Assembly: GCA_030411725.1 (NCBI GenBank) | Contig: MU839838.1 | Location: 1,116,001 to 1,180,000, forward strand | DNA: 64,000 nucleotides | Origin: Echria macrotheca | Taxonomy: Eukaryota; Ascomycota; Sordariomycetes; Sordariales; Schizotheciaceae | Direction of reading: 5' to 3' | Shown here: positions 55,316-64,000 of the stretch, piece after piece | Position numbering within the stretch: position 1 is the first letter of the stretch | Layout of the letters: the number at the start of each line of letters is the position of its first letter | Notes under the pieces: generated by a model | The model's database searches: none | Told to the model about the DNA's origin: nothing | What the model saw: the letters and a program-made list of their open reading frames with translations, nothing else | Made by a program: the position numbers and the translations under genes

Positions 55316-56947
55316 CTACCAAGAACTCCCAACCCTACTATGAGATACTATAATCTCCAGACCAAGCGCAAGATTTGTCCGTTCGACAAACTGTTCGCAG
55401 TCGCCGCAGATCGGACGACACACCATGATCATAGCCTTCTTGAGAGAGGTGGGGGGCGCCGCCGACTTGAGCCTTGAGAGTTTCTCCGTGTGATCTCTTG
55501 CCCTTTGCAACTTCTCGTATTGCTCCTCGGGAAGTTCCTCGATCGTCAACCCGTGCAAGCGTTCTTCCAAACTGGGTTCTTCCAAACTGGGTTCTTCCAA
55601 ACTGGGGTTCCATTCTGTCTCATGAGGCAGGAAGACGTGCTTGTGGACGAAGAATGCAATCAACTGCTTTTCCGCGTGGCAGGCGTGATACCTTCCCGGT
55701 TCACCCTGATCGTAATCGTGGGGCTCCAGACGGTGTCCAACGATTTGGCAAAGCCGGTGAACTTTCTCCGTCCAGTCCACGCCGGCAATCTGGATATTGG
55801 CGTCGGGACGCTCGCGATGGGACCAACCGCTCATCGCGGCCATGACGGGGAAGTCTCGGCCACGGTACAGGACGCCGACCGTCTTCAACCTGTTTGGGAT
55901 CTCGAAATGGGCAATGAGCGTCAGCAGACTTTCAGGACCAAATGAATTCGTAAAGACAAATCCCGCGAGCTTCTCACGGTCCCTGCTTTCCTCGTCCTCG
56001 AGCAGGCGGACAATGGCTTTGCGATCTTTATCTCTCTGGTAAGTGTTCTCGTAGAATTTCTGCTCGCGCCCGGAGAGTCTGTAGAATTCGTCGACTCTCG
56101 CCTGCCCGGAGCGTCTGTAGCGTTCGTCGGCGTTTGCCCGCCCCGGTTTTGCAAAGTCCACAGCTAACAGCCGTTGTCCATCACGCATACATTCCAACTC
56201 TTTTTTGGCTCCGTATTTGAGGAGGACTTCGACATTGTCGAGTCTACCCCACAAGGCGGCCTCTGCGAGAGGAGTTCGATCGTCGCCATTCACGATATTT
56301 GGATCGGCTCCATTTCCCAGGAGAAGTTCGACGATTTCCGGGTACATCTCGCAAGCTGCCATGTGTAAAGCGGTCTCGCCGGATACGTAAACGTCGCTGT
56401 CGTCATCGCTGCGTTCGTAATCTTTAGGATACTCAATGTGCTGAGCTTGGACGCCACGCAGAAAGATGTCCGCCTCTGCGGATGATTCGAGATATTCGCG
56501 CACGTATTCGATCTTTCCTTGAACCATAGCGCTAGCCACCCCATCAATCTTTCTGAAGTCCCAGCCCCCATCAAGACCAGGCAGGTCGACGTGGACCATC
56601 TCCGTTGCCTCTGTCCACCTGCGCAGGTTGCTCGTATTCGGCACAGAGGTGGGTAGCCGGTTGCCTTCACGCTTCAGGAAGTACTCCGTCGGATCTTCTC
56701 CGCCAGCGACGAAGAGGGCTCGCTGTTTATCGATTTCGTACACTGGTTCGTCGTCTTTCAGTGGGAATTGAATTCTGTATTCACGCAGTGTGACCTGTCC
56801 GCAGTGGGGGAGTCGCCGATGCGTTGTCGCGTAATCGCTGGAAGCTGGGAAGCCGTGACGATGGATCTCGTCGCAGATGGGGCAGCGGACGTACATCGAC
56901 GAGTAGTCCCACCACACCACTTTCGCAACTTGATATTGACCAGCCAT
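55316..56947 (-). CDS. Ankyrin protein with C-terminal DYW/SsdA-like deaminase domain
   Basis: Single exon; true ATG at 56947 (MAGQYQVAKV), an upstream TTG frame extension is ignored; 543 residues. Residues 19-60 hold CPIC and a later RLPHCG, a likely zinc-binding unit. Ankyrin repeats lie at about 170-270 (GETALHMAACEMYPEIVELL, RTPLAEAALWGRLDNVEVLL). The C-terminal domain has HAE (H424, E426 in YHACHAEKQLIAFFV) and CRPICGDC (C514, C517), the zinc and catalytic residues of the deaminase superfamily, in the pattern of fungal DYW/SsdA-like proteins. The bacterial namesake is a DNA-acting toxin; whether this protein edits DNA, RNA or nothing is unknown. A 15-bp repeat at about 55562-55608 codes PSLEE three times between the two catalytic motifs. 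Confidence 0.82.
   Translation of the reverse strand: MAGQYQVAKVVWWDYSSMYVRCPICDEIHRHGFPASSDYATTHRRLPHCGQVTLREYRIQFPLKDDEPVYEIDKQRALFVAGGEDPTEYFLKREGNRLPTSVPNTSNLRRWTEATEMVHVDLPGLDGGWDFRKIDGVASAMVQGKIEYVREYLESSAEADIFLRGVQAQHIEYPKDYERSDDDSDVYVSGETALHMAACEMYPEIVELLLGNGADPNIVNGDDRTPLAEAALWGRLDNVEVLLKYGAKKELECMRDGQRLLAVDFAKPGRANADERYRRSGQARVDEFYRLSGREQKFYENTYQRDKDRKAIVRLLEDEESRDREKLAGFVFTNSFGPESLLTLIAHFEIPNRLKTVGVLYRGRDFPVMAAMSGWSHRERPDANIQIAGVDWTEKVHRLCQIVGHRLEPHDYDQGEPGRYHACHAEKQLIAFFVHKHVFLPHETEWNPSLEEPSLEEPSLEERLHGLTIEELPEEQYEKLQRARDHTEKLSRLKSAAPPTSLKKAMIMVCRPICGDCEQFVERTNLALGLEIIVSHSRVGSSW
55562..55608 (-). repeat. In-frame 15-bp tandem repeat (3 copies)
   Basis: The unit reads AACTGGGTTCTTCCA on the plus strand and codes P-S-L-E-E; the last copy has diverged slightly. 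Its length is a multiple of three, so copy changes keep frame. Confidence 0.8.
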
Positions 56948-57525
56948 TTCAGTGGAGGCTTTAGGTTGTCGTCTCAAATTAAAAATAAAAAAAATCACTG
57001 GCAAAGAGAGTAGCGCCGACCTCAACGGCACAAAACCTTGGCGAAGCCCTGAATACAAGGTGACAGTTGAGGAGCTTCAAGTTTGGCCTGCGGGGAAAGG
57101 TGGTCAGAGAAGGCAGAATGATGCCCAACAAGTCCAGCCCCAACAAGTCCAGCCTACGAGTCCTTTGGTTGGTGAGGGTGAGGGTGACACAAAAGTGGGA
57201 AAGAAACAGTTGATTGGACTGACTGGTATGGAGGGCGAAGCGCACCTTATAAACTACTACTACCTGCTGTGCACATGCAAAAGACTAGGTACCAGTCGAG
57301 GTTAAAATAGTGTTTGATAACAAAGAATAGCTGCAGTAGTGTAAATGCCACAAAAGGGGCAGCCCAGCTTCCGCCCCGGTAAACATTCCCTCTATTTCAA
57401 GCTCCACGCCTACAGCACAGCACAGCACATTAGACAAATACCGCATAAGTCCACAGGTCTACTCTAGTTAACCCATACGATGATATAGCAAAAAGAAACA
57501 ACACGTTATCAACTCCAACTGAGTC
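56948..57525. other. Intergenic region upstream of the ankyrin-deaminase gene
   Basis: 580 bp. It contains a near-duplicate CAACAAGTCCAGCC at about 57126-57150 and a TTATAAA at about 57247, roughly 300 bp from the minus-strand start. No gene seen. Confidence 0.4.
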
Positions 57526-57622
57526 TGGACGAGCTGGGAATCGAACCCAGTACCTTTCGCATGCCTCATATTCGATACGGAACCATGCTAAGCGAACGCT
57601 CTACCAGATGAGCTACACGCCC
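57526..57622 (-). tRNA. tRNA-Ala(AGC) with 24-nt intron
   Basis: Exon sequence identical to the tRNA-Ala at 40915-41009, with a different 24-nt intron (57562-57585) at the same site. Anticodon loop TTAGCAT. A T-run follows the 3' end on the minus strand (57490-57495). Confidence 0.95.
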
Positions 57623-57963
57623 GATTAAGATTTGATGATTTTCTCTGTTGCAAATGGCGAATTTTTGAGCGAATCCTGGTGTTCGTTCTAGAGCAGAGCC
57701 TGGTAGTTCGGGTGGTGGTGAAGGAAAATCTGAAGGTTTCAAGACTCTCCTTTTTCCGATTTAAGCCAATAGCCACTCAACTTATACGGATTGCGCTGTG
57801 GCGAGGAAACACAGGACACATTAACCCCGACACATCTCACACCATACCGAGCCAAATAAGGAGGGAGTTGGATTCTAAACCAATTCACCTTTATCTCTTT
57901 CCAGCCCTTCCGACTAGAAGCGGTGAGGCATCCGTCTCCCCCTCCGGAGACATGAATGGCCAC
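57623..57963. other. Intergenic region
   Basis: 340 bp between tRNA-Ala and the lipase stop codon. Nothing seen. Confidence 0.4.
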
Positions 57964-59326
57964 TCAAGAGAAGGGCGTGTTGGGGTCCTGCATAAAAGTC
58001 ACGTTGACCGTCTTGCAACCCGTCAAAGGGACCTCCAGCTTCGTCGACCCATCAAAGATGTACCCAAAAAAGTCCAACGACCTCTGCCGACCGTTGCCCA
58101 GTTCATCGTTGTGACCACCCCAGGCGTTGCGGTGATACAAGATATTCGCCCCCTTGTCGCAGAACTTCTGGACCACCGCGTCCGTCTCGCCGATGGGCGT
58201 CATATCATCCTCGATGGCGTGATACATGAAGATCGTCGTGTTCGGCTGGCCAAAGTTACCCAGCGTTCCCTCGCGGTCAAACATGGCGGTCAGCTCGGGG
58301 ACGATGAGATCGTCCTGGCCCCCGATGAAGTACTCGAACACGTTGACGTACGAGTAGTACAGCAGCGACTGCCAGCCCGACATCAGACTCGCCCAGAAGA
58401 ATTCCGTCGCGTTGTACGGCCCCGACGGGTTCAGCCGGCTGACGATGTACTTGCGCTGCTCGGGGTACTGGCTCGTGACGCCGATGATGCCCTGGATGAG
58501 GAGGCCGGCGACTTGGGTCGCGGCGAGTAGCGGGCCCGAGGTGCCGAGGTTTGGTGTTAGGCCGCCGATGGCGGCGCCTGCGATCTTTAGGTCGGGCGCG
58601 TATTTGGGGGCAAATTCGACGGCGGATTCGGTGGCGGAGGCGCCGTTGCTGTAGCCCCAGAAGCCGATGCTGGTCTTGTTGATTCCGTATTCGCTGGATG
58701 CTACCTTGATGACGGCCCGGGCCGAGTCGATCGTGATGTGGCCTGCGACGATGCTAGCGCCGTACGAGGCAAGCGGGCCCTCTTTCTTTCGTGTTAGTCT
58801 GCATTCCGACGAGAAAAGGGGTTCATCACTCACCGAAGTCCGGAACTGAAACCCACCAGCCGCGGCCGAGCGCCAGGGCAATCTCCCCATACGGCTCGCC
58901 CCATTGAAGTCCAAAGCTGGGGCTCGCATCTAGACAGGACGTATCATACGGCAGCTGATAGGACACAATAGCCTGGGTACAGTTGCTGACACCGTCGCAG
59001 TGTGACTTGTTGGGAATGAACACCGTCGTCACGGCCCACGTCTCGTTTCCCAAGCTATTCGTCGACCGAAAGAGAACCTGAAAAGTGTCCTTGACGTTGG
59101 AGATGGCAATCGGCGTCATGTTATACGCGTGCGGCCGAATCCTCAGAACATCACCGGGCGCCTTGGTTTCCCACCCGTCCGGAGCTTTATACCAGGGATC
59201 TTGCGACGGCAGTCCGAGGTATGTGCCGCCATCCTGGGCCAAGATCTCGGGCGTGACGGCCTTGAACTGCCATAGCGCCGTCACGGCGGTGATCGAGCTG
59301 GAGAGGAGCAGCGAGGCGGCGCGCAT
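57964..59326 (-). CDS. Secretory lipase (LIP family)
   Basis: Secreted serine hydrolase of the fungal/Candida LIP type, acting on triacylglycerols outside the cell. Exon 1 58834-59326, intron 58782-58833 (52 bp), exon 2 57964-58781; 436 residues. A signal peptide (MRAASLLLSSSITAVTA) opens the protein. The nucleophile elbow is GYSNGAS with S209. The Asp and His of the triad are probably in FIGGQDDLIVPE or IEDDMTPI and NAWGGHNDE. Many Asn glycosylation sequons and paired cysteines (CDGVSNC, CLD) fit a secreted enzyme. The intron lies just before EGPLASYGAS. Confidence 0.92.
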
Positions 59327-61094
59327 CGCGGTGTTTCAGCTGGATGTTCGACAGTGTCGTCCGCAGTGAGGCGGGTTATTCTCCGCATGCCATGGGGTTT
59401 TTGATACTATCGATCATTGACCGTTTTGACCATGTTCATCAGGAGACAGTTAAGGGGTTGAGTTTGCGTAACGTTACTAACAACGAAAAGGGTCCCGACC
59501 TATGAGAGCCATTGTTATCTGACAGTTAATGAACCTGCAACATAGATGAGCTGTCAATCCGGTATTCGAGAAGCTTGGCGGAGTTTATCTATTTTTATCC
59601 CGGTTCATATTGAGCGACCCCCACCACCCGCGACTACATGGTTACCTACCTAGGTTTACTACGTCCGTTACGGGTGTTTAAGCAGGTAAGAATATCGAGG
59701 TTATATGAAATATGCCCATGTGGTTGTATTCTCCGAGAGCAATCGGGAGTCACCTCGGATATGAGCGAGTTGGACCTTGGACGGAATGTCGTGACCCGAG
59801 AGTGCCGCCCTCTGTGATTCAAACTTGGCGCTCATGGTGTGGAATATGCGTTGCTGAGAGAGTGCCGGATGAACTGAAACAGACAACAACGACATGCAGT
59901 GAAGAATTTTCCACTCTCTCGTTTTCCTCCAGCTTCACAACGTCTGGGACATCATGAACATCGATGTCGGATTGTGAAACAACCCTCGGGACATATCCGA
60001 GTAAGAAGCCCAATTCTGCTGGTTCCGCCTCTCTGTCCCGGCTATTATCAACAGGGACCCTTATTAACCTCCAACCTACTAACCAAAAACCCCGCGTGAT
60101 CCTTCGGAGCCAAACAAACAGCGAAAAGGCAGTGATCACCGTTGGATGGAAATCCATGTGCCGAGGACCGACCCCGTCCCGCCACGCCAACTGCCTTCAT
60201 CAGGTTCCAGCCTTCTCCTCAACAACCCATCCTAGACAGACCCGAATACCACCCTCCGATTTGCAACGGAGTAGCTCCGCCGCATACAAGCCGACCAAAA
60301 ACTTAATAACATCTTACTCTAAACCATGCTTCCCCCAGGAAAATCTCCCGAGCACGTTGCCGATCACGATCCATCGGGGAGGGTATCATTGCACCTCGGG
60401 TGTGGTTACCTACGTCGGATCCATCCGAGTGTAAGGAGTACTCCTTCCAATCTACCACCAGAGTTTTTCTACTATCTCCTATCAGAATAAGAGATATATA
60501 TCCCATCTATGCATCCCGGGTATCCCTGGGAGTTTGGCAGCGGGCGGGGGCTCTAGGCTATTCTGCTTCCCGCTGTTTGTTGCTATTCTTGAGTTTTAAC
60601 AGCAAACCCCCCACCCGGTTCTGGGGAATCCTACGAGCTCTAGCCTCCGTGCACACTTGCCTTAATCAATTTCGTCATATACATAACATAATCGTTGTGT
60701 GCAGCGGGGTCCTCGAGGGATTATCACTGAGGGGATCTCGGGTGCAACATGATTGGGATCAGTCGGCGATAGGCCTATTTCTCCCTCCGTGTGCCGTTGT
60801 AGAAAAGATATGCCGGACCTGACTGGGCATGAAGGGGGTCATGATGGCATGTTCATCAACGCGCAACATGTCCCCTTTTTCCTCTCGAGTACATACCTCC
60901 TATTCTACCTGTCCCTTATCTCCTTACCGAACAGGCCATCATACATAAGCATTCGCGGGACCTGAAACTCCTCCTCCGTCGGTGGCAACACCAATTGTCG
61001 ATGCATTGGTAAATCGTAGACGGCCTTACCTACCCCCCTCCCAACTACTCCTGTTTTAGTTTCAAAAACAAACCACCAGACAAACAGCAACACC
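59327..61094. other. Divergent intergenic region
   Basis: 1.8 kb between two genes for secreted proteins. A near match to the window's palindrome (TACCTAGGTT) is at 59647-59656. No ORF with domain content. Confidence 0.4.
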
Positions 61095-61696
61095 ATGCGT
61101 CCATTATCCCTCCTCCTATCCTCCCTCGCCCTACTCCTTCCCGCCGCCCTCGCAGCAAACAATGCAGTCCCCCCGCCGCCCGGCGTAGCCTTCCTCTACA
61201 ACGCAAACATAACCGTCGGCCTATCCGTAGACGTAGGCCAAATCCCAGCAGGCAACGTCAGCGTCATCCCCGTCATCGGAGGAGCCCTAATCGGGCCCAA
61301 AATCTCCGGTACTCTTCCTCTTCCTCCCTACCTCTTCAAAAACTCCCCTATCCCCTGCCCCTATATCCCAAGTATCAATATCAGATCACAGATAACTAAC
61401 TCCAACCCAAAAAAGGAAAAATCCTAGCCATAGGCGCAGACTGGGGCCTCTCGACCCCGCAGGGATACTACTACTCGGACATGCGCGCCCAGATCCGGAC
61501 CATGGACGGCGCCAACATCTACGTGCAGATGGCCGGCCTCATGCAGGGCAACGACGGCCTGATCTACATGCGCACCACCTTCCAGACGGGCAGCAAGGAC
61601 TACTGGTGGCTCAACTACGCCTTTGCCTTTGGGACCATGAAGGCGTCCGGGACGGGGTTCGTCGTTGATATGTGGCATTTGACTGGTGGGAGTTGA
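61095..61696 (+). CDS. Secreted DUF3237 protein
   Basis: Exons 61095-61308 and 61416-61696 (107-bp intron) give 164 residues. A clear signal peptide ends near PAALAANN. The mature part matches the DUF3237 beta-barrel family: VIPVIGGALIGPKISGK, then ADWGLSTPQGYYYSDMRAQI, GANIYVQMAGL, FQTGSKDYWWLNYAFAFG and a final VVDMWHL. Biochemical function of the family is not known. It is divergent from the secretory lipase, so the two could share control, but there is no direct evidence. Confidence 0.85.
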
Positions 61697-64000
61697 TTTC
61701 CTTCTCTCACTCTGAGCTGCCGCTCTATCTTATTTACCTAGGGATCTCCTCCACAATTGGGGGCGAGGAACAGGAGATAAAGGGTTGCCTGCCTGCCTTC
61801 CTGCCAGGTGGGAGAGAGAGATAAGATAGATCATTGGGTCGATCTCGTTTTTTTGGCGAGCCACAAAACGTGCATGTGTGTATAGGTGGCACAGAAAGAA
61901 CGAAAAGAGAAAAAATAATTGTGTGGTTCTGCCGCTCACGCGCGTTTGTTGGTAGCGAGGGAGCATCAGAGATTTGGCTTGGGACCTCGGTGGGAGTGTG
62001 ATCTGAGAGTCTGTGCCCATCGACCAACCCGCGTGGCAAGCGGCGAAGAAAAAAAAACACGGTCGACACGACCACGGTTTACCAGACCATGCAGCATGCA
62101 AGGGGCTGGCCTACTTTGGCACCCAAGCCCGACGACCAAAGTATTTGTATACCAGGAACCCCGACAATTGGGAAGGTGGGTTGGACGGGGATATAATGCG
62201 ACGTGGTTATCATTGATGTTTTCGAGAAACAGATTCAATAAAACCCCCAGAGAGGCTGACTCAACACCCAACGACTGGAGCGCATGCAGAAAGAGAACAA
62301 CACCTGAAATTGGGGCCTGGTGCTTATTACTTATCTGGCCGCAGGTGCTGCCGCCGTGGGATTCGGCTTCACTTCCCCTTTCCCAACCATGCGGAATCAC
62401 GCCGACCGGATGCACTTCCGCGGTGACCGGACTCGCATTTTAACTTTGGGATGCCTTGGCGAGGGTGATCACTGCATTCCGATGTGATTGTGACCACGGA
62501 GGATTGACCTGCGTTGAATCGTCACGACCCACGAGTAAAAATCGCGTCTCTGCCTGTTGATTATTAGAACGCGGCACAGCAGTCGACTTTGCCGGGATGC
62601 GGCAGCTGCAGGCTTGCGGCATGCATCTTCGCCACATGGCCCCACGCCGGTGAGCCGCAAACCGAGCGGCCTCTCCGTCATCTCCTTCCGCTTCCGACGC
62701 CGGTTCCGTCTCCCAGCAGGCGGGCGTTATACGGATAGCCTTGGCGTTAAGTATACCAGGTCTTGCTCACCATCGGGATGGCAACCTGTCATGCCAGGCT
62801 CGCATGATTCTGTGTCGTTGATACCACGAAGAACTGGACAACGAGGTTGGAAGTCCATACCTAGAGTCTAGCTAAACTCTGCCTGATGTGACTGGCTTGA
62901 ATACGGTTGATGGGAGCTTGGCGGGACAGGTCCTGATAGACGGGGAATCCCGGTCTAGACGACAGCGCGCGCTGTCTCTCATCTCAGCCCCTAATTCGCC
63001 GCGCTGAATCCAGACCGAAGGTTCACGATCGGGCGCAAAGGTTCGACATTTGCAAACCGCCGAGCAATCTTTCAAGCTCGCTGTATGTGATTTCGCTTTG
63101 ATGAATTCGGAGGAAGATCGAGCGAGCATCACAAACCGCATGCCAAGCCGGCAGCCCAGCGTAGATCTCGGATCGCGGAAGTCAAGAGGCCATCCGGAGA
63201 TCTTGGCTGCGTGGGAGAGCACTAGCCCAACGGTCGTGGCAACGCCCAAGCGAAGAAAACAAGCACCAGAAGAAGGGGGAAATATGCAAAAATGCCGCCG
63301 CTATTACATAGGCGGATTAGCTCAATCGAAGGTGGAGGCCAGTAAGTTGCGGATTTTTGCGGAAAGCAGTGGAGTGCAGCACAGACTTCACGACTCATGC
63401 TTCTCCGGCGTTGGGACCAAGGGGTCGGCGGGCGCAGGGCTTCGTCCGGCTCAACACCAAAGTGTTTTCGGTAGTCGACGAGAAACAGCCGGAAGCTGTT
63501 GGGGGAAGCTGGATAAAAACCACGGGCCGACTTCGTACACACCAGGAGCTATTCCAGTTTCCGAAAGGGGCTCCAGCAGTTTGACATTGGATTTGCCGCT
63601 AGTTTCGTCGGCGGTGATCTCAATGTGATGGGTGTGGCACCCGTAACGGCATCAAGGTGCTGGCGGTGAGGGGCAGCCCGAGGGGCAAATCTCAAGCGCA
63701 GCTAGGGGGGGTGCCCGACTGACAGCCGTGACTCGTCCCATCTTTCACCTTGCCGTGAAGCCGACCTGCCGACGATTGGCAATACTTGCGACTTTGGCCC
63801 TCCCGTGGCGTCTCTCAAAACGAGCAGCCTCGTGAGTTTCGTTGCCGGCAGCTTCCAGTCGCGGCAAAAACCGCGGGCCGCGCTTTTGTGTCGACAGTTG
63901 TGACAGGGCCGCTCGGTATTTTCCCGGTTATCTTCACATTTCTCGCCGCGGGGACCGTGCCAACGGCAGACTCGTTTTCCCACAGGGTCCTCACTACCGA
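61697..64000. other. Right-hand end without a supported gene
   Basis: 2.3 kb. The frame at 63050-63628 is the longest on the plus strand but starts with a non-ATG codon and has no recognisable domain. At 63702-63983 a minus-strand frame carries clustered Cys/His (CHNCRHKSAARGFC) of uncertain meaning. Both may be chance. Confidence 0.35.

Noticed and set aside
63050..63628. Plus-strand frame of 192 codons near the right end
   Set aside because: Begins with a non-ATG codon, has no domain and no convincing gene context.
1..64000. CRISPR arrays, bacterial operons, rRNA genes or complete transposons
   Set aside because: No direct-repeat/spacer array, no ribosome-binding-site operon layout, no recognisable rRNA, transposase, integrase or reverse transcriptase; the DNA is eukaryotic with spliceosomal introns.

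Overview
This is nuclear DNA from a filamentous ascomycete (Pezizomycotina, most likely Sordariomycetes). The signs are short GT-AG introns of about 50-100 bp, two identical intron-bearing tRNA-Ala(AGC) genes, fungal-type C2H2 proteins, fungal STAND/NACHT and ankyrin proteins, a secretory lipase and a DUF3237 protein. The genus cannot be fixed from the sequence alone. Coding DNA is GC-rich; the stretch at about 41-43 kb is AT-richer and gene-poor.

Layout. From 0 to 25 kb lie conserved housekeeping genes: prefoldin subunit 6 (cut by the window edge), VPS4 (ESCRT ATPase), NOP58 (box C/D snoRNP core), a large C2H2 protein, a ZNFX1-type helicase with CCCH, NFX1 and RZ zinc fingers, a type IIC (Na,K-ATPase-like) P-type ATPase with a 6-nt microexon, and a four-span membrane protein. 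From about 26 to 57 kb the content becomes accessory: a STAND-N-terminal/ubiquitin-like protein; a large 2OG-Fe(II) oxygenase-like gene with one in-frame TGA; a NACHT-ankyrin STAND gene with a one-base frameshift; a His-rich repetitive protein; a tRNA cluster; a small Cys-rich secreted protein; a small two-exon gene; an orphan ankyrin fragment; tRNA-Val; a C2H2 protein; an OTT_1508-like deaminase; a small unknown protein; a stand-alone caspase-like protease; and an ankyrin protein with a C-terminal DYW/SsdA-like deaminase. From 57 to 64 kb are a second tRNA-Ala, a secretory lipase, a secreted DUF3237 protein, and about 2.3 kb with no gene I can support.

Most notable point: within 31 kb there are several components of the kind used in fungal self/non-self recognition and programmed cell death (STAND sensor, HeLo-like N-terminus, caspase-like protease, two unrelated nucleic-acid-deaminase-fold proteins). 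Two neighbouring members (2OG oxygenase, STAND) carry single lesions, as expected for fast-evolving or polymorphic conflict genes. That these genes work together is inference from proximity and family membership only. Exon boundaries were worked out by hand from reading frame, splice signals and protein continuity; none has transcript support here.
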